The position numbers were made by a program, and so were the translations under genes. A stretch of DNA of 64,000 bases. It comes from CAJCIY01 sp964245825. GTDB lineage: Bacteria > Actinomycetota > Actinomycetes > Mycobacteriales > CAJCIY01. Shown here one piece after another: positions 16,080 to 24,653 of the stretch. The stretch spans positions 62,001 to 126,000 of the forward strand of contig CAXTNT010000007.1 in the NCBI GenBank assembly GCA_964245825.1, written 5' to 3'. Numbering within the stretch: position 1 is the stretch's first letter; each line of letters starts with the position of its first letter. The notes below the pieces were generated by a model. That model made no database searches. It was given only the letters and a program-made list of their open reading frames with translations, and was not told the DNA's origin.

Positions 16080-17690
16080 GTGCCGCTCGACCCCACCGGA
16101 GCGTCCGAGCCGGGGCGGCTGCCACTCCCGCCGCAGCTCTCGCCGCGGGGACGGCGGGCGGCTCGGGCCCAGCGCTCACGGGGCCGCCGGGCGACCCGGT
16201 ACGCCTCCTGGGTCGCGGTCACGGCGAGCGCCCTGGTCCTGGTCCTGTCCGGGGCCGCCTACGCCTACTACGTCCACCTGAACGGGAACATCTCGCGGGA
16301 GTCGGTCTTCGACCGGATCAAGGGCCATCGGCCGGCGGCGGCGCGGGACGGGGCCGAGAACATCCTGGTCGTCGGCGACGACAGCCGGGTCGGCGAGACC
16401 GCCGCGGAGTTGAGGGCCGAGAGCACGACCGACGACGGTGGCAGCAACAACACCGACACGATCATCATCCTGCACCTGGCCCCGAACAACGGTCCGGCCA
16501 CGCTGATCTCGATCCCGCGCGACAGCTTCGTGCCGATTCCGGGGCACGGCACCTTCAAGATCAACTCTGCGTACGCCGACGGCGAGTCGAAGGCCAAGGG
16601 CGACGGTCCGGCGCTGCTCACGCAGACGGTCGAAAACCTGAGCGGGCTGCACATCGACCACTTCATCAGCGTCGGGCTCGGCCAGTTCATCAACATCAGC
16701 AACGCCATCGGCGGTGTCAAGGTCTGCGTCGTCAACCCGTCGCTTCGCGCGGGCTACATCAAGAACGGTAACAACCAATTCGTGCGTATCCCGAGTCGGG
16801 ACGTCGGCGGAGCCTTCGACCCTTACAGCGGGATCAGCCTCAGCCCGGGGGTGAGCACGATCAGCGGGTCGCAGGCGCTGGCCTTCGTCCGGCAGCGACA
16901 CGGTCTGCCCGACGGCGACATCGACCGGATCAAGCGGCAGCAGCGCTTCATCACGGCGATCGTGGCCAAGGCCAAGGGCGAGCGCAACCCCGCCACCATC
17001 AACGCCGTCCTCGAGAAGGTCACCAAGAGCCTCACCGTGGACTCGGGACTGTCCCTGATCGGGCTCGCCCAGCTGGGCGACCGGCTCAAGAACCTGCAGC
17101 CGGCGGACATCCGGTTCGCGACGGTGCCGGTCGCCAACATCGGTGCGATGACGCCCTCGGGTGTCAGCTACGTCCAGCTCGACATGCCCAAGCTGGCCAC
17201 CTTCTTCGCCAACGTGAAGGCGGAGCGGGACCCGAACGCCGCGGCGCCCACGCCCGCGGTGACGCCGGTCCCGCCGGCGGACGTGCACCTGAGCGTGCTG
17301 AACGGATCCGGTGTCGGCGGGGGGGCCGGCCGCGCCCGCACCGCCCTGCAGCAGTACGGCTTCGTGGTGGCCTCGGTGGGCAACGCCAGCCGCACGTCGA
17401 CCACCGAGATCCGCTACAACGCCGCGGACGCCTCGGCGGCCCAGGAGCTGGGGCGGGCGGTACCCAGCGCGACCCTGGTCCCCGACTCGTCGGTCCCGGC
17501 CGGCGGGGTGGAGCTTGTCCTCGGCTCGAACTACGCCGGCGTCCAGGATCCGGCCGCCGCGGCGACCCACTCGGCCACTCCGACTCCGACGCCGACGCCG
17601 TCCGCGTCGTCGACGGCCCCGGGCACCACGACGGCGGGCGGCCTGCTCTCCGGCGCCGACACCGAGGACGGCGTCCCCTGCGGACCCTGA
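16080..17690 (+). CDS. LytR-CpsA-Psr (LCP) family glycopolymer ligase
   Basis: 536 residues. A basic cytoplasmic N-terminus is followed by one membrane helix (about 43-64) and the extracellular LCP domain (about 95-265): ILVVGDDSR, NTDTIIILHLAP, TLISIPRDSFV, KINSAYADG, GHID-like HIDHFISVGL and ALAFVRQRHGL with the conserved pyrophosphate-binding Arg residues. A LytR_C domain (about 402-490) and a Ser/Thr/Pro-rich tail follow. LCP enzymes move lipid-linked glycopolymers onto peptidoglycan, which fits the neighbouring exporter and rhamnose genes. The GTG start has GGAGG upstream. It is followed after 4 nt by the TIGR03089 gene, as in mycobacteria. Confidence 0.92.
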   Translation: MPLDPTGASEPGRLPLPPQLSPRGRRAARAQRSRGRRATRYASWVAVTASALVLVLSGAAYAYYVHLNGNISRESVFDRIKGHRPAAARDGAENILVVGDDSRVGETAAELRAESTTDDGGSNNTDTIIILHLAPNNGPATLISIPRDSFVPIPGHGTFKINSAYADGESKAKGDGPALLTQTVENLSGLHIDHFISVGLGQFINISNAIGGVKVCVVNPSLRAGYIKNGNNQFVRIPSRDVGGAFDPYSGISLSPGVSTISGSQALAFVRQRHGLPDGDIDRIKRQQRFITAIVAKAKGERNPATINAVLEKVTKSLTVDSGLSLIGLAQLGDRLKNLQPADIRFATVPVANIGAMTPSGVSYVQLDMPKLATFFANVKAERDPNAAAPTPAVTPVPPADVHLSVLNGSGVGGGAGRARTALQQYGFVVASVGNASRTSTTEIRYNAADASAAQELGRAVPSATLVPDSSVPAGGVELVLGSNYAGVQDPAAAATHSATPTPTPTPSASSTAPGTTTAGGLLSGADTEDGVPCGP

Positions 17691-17694
17691 ACAC

Positions 17695-18423
17695 GTGCCC
17701 GTGATCGGGACCGTCCCGGCGCTCCTCGAGGCGCGGCTACGGAGCGATGCCGCCGGCCCGCTGGTCACCTGCTACGACGACGCCACCGGCGAGCGGACGG
17801 AGCTGTCGGCGGCCACCTTCGCGAACTGGGTCGCCAAGACCGCCAACCTGCTGGTGGACGGTCTCGGTCTCGGCCGCGGCGACGGGGCCACCCTCGCTCT
17901 CCCGCTGCACTGGCAGTCGCTGGTGGTGGCGGCGGGGTGTTGGCAGGCGGGCCTGCGCGTGCGGTTCGCCGGGCCGGCCGAGGTGACCTTCGTCGCCGAG
18001 GGCGGTGAAGCTGCTCTGGAAGGCGGTGCCGTCGAGGGCGGCGCCCACCCGGCCATGGGCGAGGTCGTCGCGTTGTCACTGCGCCCACTCGGGGCCGGCC
18101 TGACGCGGCCCAGCAGTGGGGTCACCGACTACGCCGCCGAGGTACGCGCGTACGGGGACCGCTTCACCGGCCGGGGGCCGGCGCCCCACGACGAGGCGCT
18201 GCCCGGGACCACCCACACCCAGCTGTGGGGCCGTCCGGGCGAGGCGAGGCGGGTGCTGCTGGCGCCGGCTGGCGACCCGCTGCTGGACGCGGCGTTGGTC
18301 GCGGCTGCCTACCTCGACCCGCTGCTGGGGGGCGGCAGCGTGGTGCTGTGCCGGCACGCCGACCCGGCGCTGCTGGATCGGCGGGCCGCGAGCGAACGGA
18401 GCGTACGAGCGACTGTGGACTAG
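17695..18423 (+). CDS. TIGR03089-type protein (truncated acyl-CoA-synthetase-like)
   Basis: 242 residues. The first part (VPALLEARL, GPLVTCYDDATGER, FANWVAKTANLL, GDGATLALPLHWQSLVVAAGCWQAG) resembles the N-terminal lobe of AMP-forming ligases. The phosphate-binding and adenylate motifs of the C-terminal part are missing, so adenylation activity is unlikely. This matches an actinobacterial conserved family usually found beside LCP genes (Rv3267-Rv3268 in M. tuberculosis, from memory). GTG at 17695 or 17701 may be used; both follow the LCP stop by under 11 nt, implying one operon. Role unknown; its genomic partner suggests wall-polymer attachment. Confidence 0.75.
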   Translation: MPVIGTVPALLEARLRSDAAGPLVTCYDDATGERTELSAATFANWVAKTANLLVDGLGLGRGDGATLALPLHWQSLVVAAGCWQAGLRVRFAGPAEVTFVAEGGEAALEGGAVEGGAHPAMGEVVALSLRPLGAGLTRPSSGVTDYAAEVRAYGDRFTGRGPAPHDEALPGTTHTQLWGRPGEARRVLLAPAGDPLLDAALVAAAYLDPLLGGGSVVLCRHADPALLDRRAASERSVRATVD

Positions 18424-18442
18424 CGCCGCTACGTACCCGTCC

Positions 18443-19525
18443 TCAGGTGCCGGCCGTGGCCCAGACGGCGGCGCTGACCTGCTCGAGACGGTCGATCCCG
18501 GCCTGCTCGGTGGCATTGCCTGACGACATGATCGCGACGACGTAGTCGCGGCCGGCACCGTGGACGTGCCCGACCGTGTTGACCACCCAGCCGGTGCCGT
18601 GCGGCAGCCAGCCGTTCTTGACTTCGACGCTCACCCCGCTCGGGATGCCGCCCGTCGCGCCCCACCGCTGGCTGGACTCGACCTGGTCCAGGAGCGCGGT
18701 CGCCTGCGCCCGCGAGGCGTCGGTGAGGACCGCGTTGTGGTAGGCGAGCCCCCTCATGATCTTCACTTGGTCCGCCGCGCTGCACAGGTCCAGGCCGAAC
18801 TCGTTCTCACTGTTCGGCGCGACGTCATCGGCGCCGACGGCATCCTGGTAGTCCTCGAGCCCGTCTCGACCCACCCGCGCGAACAGCGCGTCGGCCGCAG
18901 CGTTGTCGCTGGCGCCGATCATGCGGGTCTCCTCCCGGGCGACCGCGGCGCTGCGGCTGGCACCGGCCTGCTCCGACCGCAGGATGGCGCCGAGGATGCT
19001 CAGCTTGGAGACGCTGGCCTCCACCTGGCCGGGGTGATCGTGGAAGGTCCAGGTACGGCCCGTGGTGGCGTCGAAGACAGCCACCGAGAGGCTGCCACCG
19101 GCCGCGGCCACGGCGCGGGTGACCGCCACGGGCACCCCGGCGACGGTGCGGGCGCCCACCGACGCCGACGGCGTCGTCCTCGGGCTCGCGGGCGTGGTCG
19201 GGGTGGCTCGGGCCGGTGTGCTGTTGGCCCGAACGGCCGGCTGCGCGGACACGGTGTGCGGCGGGGACGCGCTCGACGAGCCACCCCGGAGCAGCAGGAC
19301 CATGCCGACGACGAGGACGGTGACGAACAGGGCCGCCACGACCTGGCCGCGCTGGGTGAGGCGCCAGCCACGCCCGCGGTGCCGACCCTCCCGGGGACGG
19401 GCGACCGGGCCGCGGTGGGCGGCTCCCGGCTGGGCGCGGGTGGGGCGCGGCGGCGGACCGGCCGGCCCGGGGCGCCCGACAGCCGGCGGAACGCGCAGTG
19501 ATCGCTGCGGAGCCCGGGGGGACAT
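18443..19525 (-). CDS. Membrane-anchored class A beta-lactamase-like serine hydrolase
   Basis: About 360 residues. A long Pro/Arg-rich cytoplasmic N-terminus precedes one helix (about 62-80), a Ser/Thr/Pro linker, and a penicillin-recognising domain. That domain has SVSK (171-174, the SxxK nucleophile motif), SDN (206-208) and VKNGW (KTG-like triad), the three class A signatures. It could be a D,D-peptidase-like or beta-lactamase-related enzyme acting outside the membrane. No obvious Glu of the omega loop could be assigned by eye, so lactamase activity is uncertain. Start may be 19525 or 19552. It is divergent from the sigma-factor gene. Confidence 0.8.
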   Translation of the reverse strand: MSPRAPQRSLRVPPAVGRPGPAGPPPRPTRAQPGAAHRGPVARPREGRHRGRGWRLTQRGQVVAALFVTVLVVGMVLLLRGGSSSASPPHTVSAQPAVRANSTPARATPTTPASPRTTPSASVGARTVAGVPVAVTRAVAAAGGSLSVAVFDATTGRTWTFHDHPGQVEASVSKLSILGAILRSEQAGASRSAAVAREETRMIGASDNAAADALFARVGRDGLEDYQDAVGADDVAPNSENEFGLDLCSAADQVKIMRGLAYHNAVLTDASRAQATALLDQVESSQRWGATGGIPSGVSVEVKNGWLPHGTGWVVNTVGHVHGAGRDYVVAIMSSGNATEQAGIDRLEQVSAAVWATAGT

Positions 19526-19679
19526 CGGCCCCCCCGACCGATGGTCGGGCATCAGCCCATTGTGCGGCAGGACGGGCGATCGGCGGTGTTGCAACCCGTC
19601 GTGCCGCCGGAGGCAACCGGAACGGCTGCTCACCTGGTAGGGCAGGGTGTGGTCGACCGAGGCCGCCGAGGGGAGCGTC

Positions 19680-20175
19680 ATGGCCGACCGCAGCGAGTTC
19701 GACGGCTTCGTGCACGCCCGCTCACCCCGCGCTTTTGCGCACCTGCTACCTGCTGACCCGCGACTGGGCCAGCGCCGAAGACCTGCTGCAGACGGCGTTG
19801 GCCAAGGCCTGGCAGGCCTGGCCCAGACTCGACGGCCAGCCCGAGGCGTACGTGCGCAAGGTCGTCGTCAACACCTACAGTTCCTGGTGGCGACGGCGCT
19901 GGCGCGGCGAGGTGCCGCACGGCGAGCTGCCGGAGCAGCCCGCCCCGGGCGCCGATCTGGAACAGCGCGATCTGGTCTGGGACGCGCTCGGCCGGCTCCC
20001 CCGGCGGCAGCGCGCCGTTGTCGTGCTCCGCTACTACGAGGACCTGTCCGAGGCTGAGATCGCCCGGCTGCTGGGGATCAGCACCGGCACCGTCAAGAGC
20101 CAGTGCAGCAAAGCCCTGGCCCACCTGCGGGTGGACCCCCAGCTCGTCGCCGAGACCGTCGTGGAGGCATCGTGA
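19680..20175 (+). CDS. ECF sigma factor (SigE-like family), reading frame broken by one base
   Basis: The ATG at 19680 has GAGGGGAG upstream and encodes MADRSEFDGFVHARSP, the usual N-terminus of this family. The rest (ALLRTCYLLTRDWASAEDLL region 2, through LPRRQRAVVVLRYYEDLSE and ARLLGISTGTVKSQ region 4) lies in another frame. The switch falls at the CCCC run 19725-19728; removing one C restores a continuous protein of about 165 residues. Either the gene is a frameshift mutant, the sequence has an error, +1 slippage occurs at CCC-C, or an internal TTG (19735) starts a shorter form. The stop overlaps the next gene by GTGA. Confidence 0.8.
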
Positions 20176-21167
20176 TCACCGAGGAGGACCTGCGGGCAAG
20201 CCTCGCCGAGCGCGCGACCGGCGCCCCCGACAACGGGAGCCGGACCGCCCAGGTGCACCGCCGCGTGCTCGTGGCCCGCCGCCGCCGGCTGGCCGGCGCG
20301 AGCACGGTGCTGGTCCTCGCCGTGGCTGCCGTCGTCGCCGTCGTCCCCGTCGCGACCCGTCACTCCGGCGCGCACCAGGTCGTGCCGGCCCACGTGCGCT
20401 CCCCCTACCCGGCGTACGCGCAAGGTGGCGAGGCCATCGCCGGCGGGCTCGTCGACAGCCCCCGCACCGGCACGCTGACCTTCAAGTTCGTCCCGACCAG
20501 CTACCGGCTCTTCCTCGGACTGCAGTGCGTCCGTGGCTACGGGGCCTCGGTCGCCGTGTCGGTCAACGGCCGCCCGACCCTGGGCGGCGGCTGCGCCGGG
20601 GGGGCCGGCAACCCCAGCGACGCGGTCGACTCCGCCGCCGAGTGGCGTGACGGCGCGCACGTCGTGCTCGGCCGGCCCAACACGGTCACCGTGACGCTGG
20701 TCACCCCCAGCCCCCACTCGAGGCCGCTCGCGGCGGCGCAGCGCGGCCAGGGCACGGTCGCTGCCGCGGTCTACCAGGCGGTGCCGGTGGCGGCGTACCC
20801 GCTGCCCAAGGCTCCACCGACGTTGGCACCGCTCGGCGTCGACGGGCCGGGAACGACACTCCTCGACTCCCGTCACGTCGGCGCGAACGGCACCTTCACC
20901 ACCGAGGTGACCGTCGGCGCCCACGCTGCGCTCACTCTCAACAGCGTCGCGCCCGGTCAGCTCAGCCTCACGATCGGTGGGAAGCCGTTCCAGGTCGACG
21001 CCTTCTGGGACTACGGCAGTGAATTCGCCAGCCTCGACGTCACGCCGGCGGCGCTCCGCGACCGGGGCATCACGGCGGCGGACGGCGAGCGCGTCGCGGT
21101 GACGGTGACGGCATCCCGCTTCGCCGGCCCGTACTGGCTGGTCACCGAGAACCAGCACCTGAGCTGA
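20172..21167 (+). CDS. Single-pass membrane protein, probable regulator paired with the sigma factor
   Basis: 331 residues. A charged cytoplasmic N-terminus (MITEEDLRASLAERATGAPD) ends in RRRRL, followed by one membrane helix (about 42-62) and a large extracellular domain with no catalytic motif I recognise. That domain may form two related beta-rich modules, each with a glycine-rich VSVNGRPTL- or LTIGGKPFQ-like strand. The 4-nt overlap with the sigma gene and the topology are those of transmembrane partners or anti-sigma factors of SigE-like ECF factors. A HxxxCxxC zinc motif is absent, so it is not a classic ZAS anti-sigma. Confidence 0.7.
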   Translation: MITEEDLRASLAERATGAPDNGSRTAQVHRRVLVARRRRLAGASTVLVLAVAAVVAVVPVATRHSGAHQVVPAHVRSPYPAYAQGGEAIAGGLVDSPRTGTLTFKFVPTSYRLFLGLQCVRGYGASVAVSVNGRPTLGGGCAGGAGNPSDAVDSAAEWRDGAHVVLGRPNTVTVTLVTPSPHSRPLAAAQRGQGTVAAAVYQAVPVAAYPLPKAPPTLAPLGVDGPGTTLLDSRHVGANGTFTTEVTVGAHAALTLNSVAPGQLSLTIGGKPFQVDAFWDYGSEFASLDVTPAALRDRGITAADGERVAVTVTASRFAGPYWLVTENQHLS

Positions 21168-21249
21168 CAACGCGCCGCGACCGGGCGCGACCACGTCGGC
21201 GCCTCGCGCGGCCGAGTCGAGGGTGGTGGCCCCAGCCCGCGACCCGGGC

Positions 21250-22404
21250 CTACTTCAGCAGGGCGCGCGCCATCACCATCCGCTGGATCTGATTCGTGCC
21301 CTCGTAGATCTGGGTGATCTTGGCGTCCCGCATCATCCGCTCGAGCGGGAAGTCCATCGTGTAGCCGGCGCCGCCGAGCAGCTGGACCGCGTCGATCGTG
21401 ACCGCCATCGCGGTGTCCGAGGCGAAGCACTTGGCCGCGCTCGACCGGAAGGTCAGGTCGGGCTCACCCCGTTCGGCCGCCGCCGCCGCGACGTACACCA
21501 GCTGCCGGGCCGCCTCGGTCCGCATGCCCATGTCGGCCACCATGAACTGGACGCCCTGGAAGTCGGCGACGCGCTGCCCGAACTGGCGGCGCTCCTTCAC
21601 GTACGCGATGGAGTGGTCGAGAGCACCCTGGGCGATGCCGACGGCCTGCGCGCCGATGCCGAGCCGGGTGTGGTCCAGGGTCTTCAGCGCCGTCTTGAAG
21701 CCGGTGCCCTCCGCGCCGATCATCCGGTCGGCCGGGATCCGGCACGCGGAGAAGTAGATCTCCCGCGTCGGGCTGCCGTGGATGCCCAGCTTGCGCTCCT
21801 TCTGGCCGACCGAGAAGCCCGGATCGTCGGCGTGGACCACGAACGCGGAGATGCCGTTGGCCCCCTTCGCCGGGTCGGTGACCGCCATCACCGTGTAGTG
21901 GGTGGAGATCCCAGCGCCGGTGATCCAGGCCTTGGTGCCGTCCAGCACGAACGCATCCCCGTCGCGGACGGCGCGGGTACGCATCGCGGCCGCGTCGCTG
22001 CCCGCCTCACGCTCGGACAGCGCGTAGGAGAACGTGGCCTCGCCGCGGGCCACCAGGGGCAGGTAACGTCGCTTGAGGTTCTCGCTGCCGGCGAGGACCA
22101 ACCCGGTTGTGCCGAGCTTGTTGCCCATCGGGATCAGCGAGGACGACGCGCACACCCGGGCGATCTCCTCGACGAGGATGCAGTGCGCGATCTTGTCCGC
22201 GCCCGCGCCGCCGTACTGCTCCGGAACGTGGATGGCGAGCATGTCGGCCGCCTTGAGGGCGTCGTGCACGTCCTGCGGGTACTCGCCGGTGAGATCGATC
22301 TCCGCGGCGCGTGGAGCGATGACGTCGAGCGCCAGGTCGCGGACCGTCTTGCGCAGCAGGTCGTGCTCGGTGGTGAGGCGGTAGACGTCGAAAGCACCGT
22401 TCAC
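21250..22404 (-). CDS. Acyl-CoA dehydrogenase
   Basis: 384 residues, full-length FAD-dependent acyl-CoA dehydrogenase. The N-terminal helical domain is followed by the FAD-binding middle (ATFSYALSEREAGSDAAAM, WITGAG), then the C-terminal domain with YVKERRQFGQRVADFQGVQF and the catalytic base Glu368 in QIYEGTNQIQR. It oxidises an acyl-CoA to the 2-enoyl-CoA. The family member at this syntenic place in M. tuberculosis is FadE25. The GTG start is preceded at 7 nt by TACACT (leaderless). It is divergent from ugd. Chain-length or branched-chain specificity cannot be read off. Confidence 0.92.
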   Translation of the reverse strand: MNGAFDVYRLTTEHDLLRKTVRDLALDVIAPRAAEIDLTGEYPQDVHDALKAADMLAIHVPEQYGGAGADKIAHCILVEEIARVCASSSLIPMGNKLGTTGLVLAGSENLKRRYLPLVARGEATFSYALSEREAGSDAAAMRTRAVRDGDAFVLDGTKAWITGAGISTHYTVMAVTDPAKGANGISAFVVHADDPGFSVGQKERKLGIHGSPTREIYFSACRIPADRMIGAEGTGFKTALKTLDHTRLGIGAQAVGIAQGALDHSIAYVKERRQFGQRVADFQGVQFMVADMGMRTEAARQLVYVAAAAAERGEPDLTFRSSAAKCFASDTAMAVTIDAVQLLGGAGYTMDFPLERMMRDAKITQIYEGTNQIQRMVMARALLK

Positions 22405-22411
22405 CCGTTCG

Positions 22412-22417
22412 AGTGTA
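22412..22417 (-). promoter_or_regulatory. -10-like TACACT, leaderless start of acyl-CoA dehydrogenase
   Basis: TACACT lies 7 nt before the GTG at 22404. It faces the ugd -10 (22445-22450), only 27 bp away. Confidence 0.45.
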
Positions 22418-22444
22418 CGGAGGCCACGCCTGACCGCCCCCGGT

Positions 22445-22450
22445 TACCCT
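22445..22450 (+). promoter_or_regulatory. -10-like TACCCT, leaderless start of ugd
   Basis: TACCCT lies 7 nt before the ATG at 22458; no Shine-Dalgarno is present. Confidence 0.45.
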
Positions 22451-22457
22451 GCCCGGC

Positions 22458-23771
22458 ATGACGTTGCGGATGACCGTCCTGGGCACCGGTTACCTCGGAG
22501 CCACGCATGCGGCCTGCATGGCCGAGCTCGGCTTCGATGTCCTCGGGGTCGAGATCGACCCGGCCAAGGTCGCGATCCTCTCGGCGGGCACCGTGCCGTT
22601 CTACGAGCCAGGGCTCGACGAGATCCTGGCCCGCAACATCGAGGCAGGGCGCCTGCGCTTCACCGACTCCTACGCCGAGGCAGCCGAGTTCGGCGACGTC
22701 CATTTCATCTGCGTCGGCACCCCGCAGAAGCCGGGGGAGATGGCGGCGGACATGCGCTACGTCGAGGCCTGCCTCGACAGCCTGCTCGGTGCGATGACGC
22801 GTCCCGCGCTGATCGTGGGCAAGTCGACCGTGCCTGCCGGGACGGCGCAGCGGGTCGCCGACCGGGTGGACGCGGAAGCGCCCGCCGGCTCCGCCGTGGC
22901 CTGGAACCCCGAGTTCCTGCGGGAGGGCTTCGCTGTCGAGGACACGCTGCGCCCCGACCGCCTCGTGGTCGGGACCCGCCGGCCCGAGGACCTCGCGACG
23001 ATGAAGGAGGTCTACGCACCCCTGCTCGAAGCCGGGATCCCGATGGTGGAGATGGACTTCGCCACCGCCGAGCTGGTCAAGGTCGCCGCCAACGCGTTCC
23101 TCGCGACCAAGATCTCGTTCATCAACGCGATGGCCGAGGTGTGCGAGGCCACCCACGCCGACGTCACCCTGCTGTCGAAGGCGCTGTCGTACGACACCCG
23201 GATCGGCGGCCGGTTCCTGCACGCGGGCCTCGGCTTCGGCGGCGGCTGCCTGCCCAAGGACATCCGGGCGTTCATGGCCCGCGCCGGGGAGCTCGGCGTC
23301 GACCAGGCCCTGTCGTTCCTCAAGGAGGTCGACGCCATCAACCTGCGCCGCCGGGCGCGGGTCGTCGACCTCGCCCGCGAGCTGCTCGACGGGTCCTTCG
23401 CCGGCGCGAAGATCGCGGTGCTGGGCGCCGCGTTCAAGCCCGACAGCGACGACATCCGCGACTCGCCGGCGCTCGACGTCGCCGCCACGATCGGCCGGTC
23501 CGGCGGTCGGGTGACGGTTTGGGACCCGCAGGCCGTCGCGAACGCCCGGCGCAAGTACCCGGAGCTGCACTACGCCGAGTCGACGACCGAGGCGCTGACC
23601 GGGGCGGATCTCACCCTGCTGCTCACGGAGTGGCGCGAGTTCCGCGCCCTGGACCCCGCCGCCACGAAGACGCTGGTCGCCGCGCCGCGTCTCGTGGACG
23701 GCCGCAACGCCCTCGACCCCGCTGCCTGGCGCGCCGCGGGCTGGACCTACCGGGCGCTGGGCCGCCCCTGA
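22458..23771 (+). CDS. ugd: UDP-glucose 6-dehydrogenase
   Basis: 437 residues. NAD-binding Rossmann start MTVLGTGYLGATHAACMAELG, then VGKSTVPAGTAQRV, AWNPEFLREGFAVEDTLRPDR, LVKVAANAFLATKISFINAMAE, and the catalytic Cys264 in GFGGGCLPKDIRAF. The C-terminal domain follows (VLGAAFKPDSDDIRDSPAL). It oxidises UDP-glucose to UDP-glucuronate using two NAD+, supplying an acidic sugar for surface polysaccharide. A GDP-mannose dehydrogenase is the close alternative, but the sequence looks UDP-glucose type. It occupies the place between acyl-CoA dehydrogenase and gtrA where many actinobacteria keep purE/purK. Start could also be the ATG 12 nt inside. Confidence 0.92.
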   Translation: MTLRMTVLGTGYLGATHAACMAELGFDVLGVEIDPAKVAILSAGTVPFYEPGLDEILARNIEAGRLRFTDSYAEAAEFGDVHFICVGTPQKPGEMAADMRYVEACLDSLLGAMTRPALIVGKSTVPAGTAQRVADRVDAEAPAGSAVAWNPEFLREGFAVEDTLRPDRLVVGTRRPEDLATMKEVYAPLLEAGIPMVEMDFATAELVKVAANAFLATKISFINAMAEVCEATHADVTLLSKALSYDTRIGGRFLHAGLGFGGGCLPKDIRAFMARAGELGVDQALSFLKEVDAINLRRRARVVDLARELLDGSFAGAKIAVLGAAFKPDSDDIRDSPALDVAATIGRSGGRVTVWDPQAVANARRKYPELHYAESTTEALTGADLTLLLTEWREFRALDPAATKTLVAAPRLVDGRNALDPAAWRAAGWTYRALGRP

Positions 23772-23861
23772 CCGGCTGTCCTCCGGACGTTCCACCCGCC
23801 GCTGAGCCTCCGGACTGCACTACGCTCGGTGCTCCCGTCCTACGAGCCAGGAGTGACCCGC

Positions 23862-24056
23862 ATGGCAGGCACGTCGCACGCCCCCGCGCCCGCCTGGGCG
23901 TCGGTCATCTTCATGATCGTGGGCTTCACGATGTGCACGGGCGCGTTCGTCTGGCACAACAACATCGCCCTGTGGATCGCCGGCGGTGTCGTCGGTCTTG
24001 TCGGAGTGGTGCTGGGGCGCGTCTACCACGTGCTGGAGGGCGGCCACGAGGCCTGA
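23862..24056 (+). CDS. Small membrane protein, HGxxPAAW-like family
   Basis: 64 residues. The N-terminus HAPAPAWASVIFMIVGF resembles the HGxxPAAW motif of a small actinobacterial membrane family, though the HG is changed to HA. Two hydrophobic helices follow (about 14-33 and 37-56), and the end has RVYHVLEGG. AGGAG lies about 10 nt before the ATG. It lies between ugd and gtrA on the same strand but has its own spacing. Function unknown; topology predicts an inner-membrane protein. Confidence 0.75.
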   Translation: MAGTSHAPAPAWASVIFMIVGFTMCTGAFVWHNNIALWIAGGVVGLVGVVLGRVYHVLEGGHEA

Positions 24057-24122
24057 CCTCCTCGCCGGCCGACGCCTGGGCGCCCCTCCGGTGCGGATCG
24101 CGGCCGACGCCGCCGCGCTTGT

Positions 24123-24128
24123 TACCGT
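24123..24128 (+). promoter_or_regulatory. -10-like TACCGT, leaderless start of gtrA
   Basis: TACCGT lies 6 nt before the ATG at 24135; no Shine-Dalgarno is seen. Confidence 0.45.
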
Positions 24129-24134
24129 GGCGGC

Positions 24135-24626
24135 ATGACGGTGGGACTCCTCGAACGCACGCGTGCGCAGCTGACCGATCCGGTGGAGCGTTCGCGCATC
24201 GTCGGGGAGGTCTTCAAGTTCGGCGTCGTCGGCCTCGTTGGGGTGCTCGTGGACATCAGCCTTTTCAACGTCTTCCGGCACGTCGGCATCGGCCCGCTCA
24301 GCAGCAAGGCCATGTCGACCACGATCGCCGCGGTGCTGTCCTACTTCGCGAACCGGCACTGGTCCTTCGCCCACAGGGCGCGAACCGGGCTGCGCCGTGA
24401 GCTGCCGCTGTTCATCGGGCTGTCGGCGATCGGGCTCGGGATCGCCGAGGCCTGTCTGGCGATCAGCTACTACGGCCTGAACCACCACTCCGCCCTGGCC
24501 GACAACGTCAGCGCCAACGGTTTCGGGCTGGTGCTGGGGACCGCGTGGCGCTTCTGGTCGTTCAAGCGCTGGGTCTTCACGCCCGCCGCCCCCGACGACG
24601 AGGTGCTGGCGTCGGCGGCGGTCTAG
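24135..24626 (+). CDS. GtrA-family membrane protein
   Basis: 163 residues with four hydrophobic helices. The GtrA hallmarks are FKFGVVGLVGVLVDISLFNV in helix 1, AVLSYFANRHWSFAHR at the helix 2/3 loop, and WRFWSFKRWVF near the C-terminus. GtrA proteins help move or present polyprenyl-phosphate sugars across the membrane for GT-C transferases. Rv3277 holds the same place upstream of the PH-domain and birA genes in M. tuberculosis. It ends convergent with a GNAT gene; a hairpin (24636-24653) covers the junction. Confidence 0.88.
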   Translation: MTVGLLERTRAQLTDPVERSRIVGEVFKFGVVGLVGVLVDISLFNVFRHVGIGPLSSKAMSTTIAAVLSYFANRHWSFAHRARTGLRRELPLFIGLSAIGLGIAEACLAISYYGLNHHSALADNVSANGFGLVLGTAWRFWSFKRWVFTPAAPDDEVLASAAV

Positions 24627-24635
24627 AGCCGTCTG

Positions 24636-24653
24636 CGCCGTACCGTTACGGCG
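24636..24653. terminator. Hairpin between convergent gtrA and GNAT genes
   Basis: CGCCGT (24636-24641) pairs perfectly with ACGGCG (24648-24653) around a 6-nt loop. It covers the GNAT stop codon and follows the gtrA stop by 10 nt. There is no T-run, as is common in high-GC actinobacteria. Confidence 0.4.

Noticed and set aside
17571..17640. Short tandem repeat in the LCP gene tail
   Set aside because: It encodes an ordinary Thr/Pro/Ser-rich low-complexity tail.
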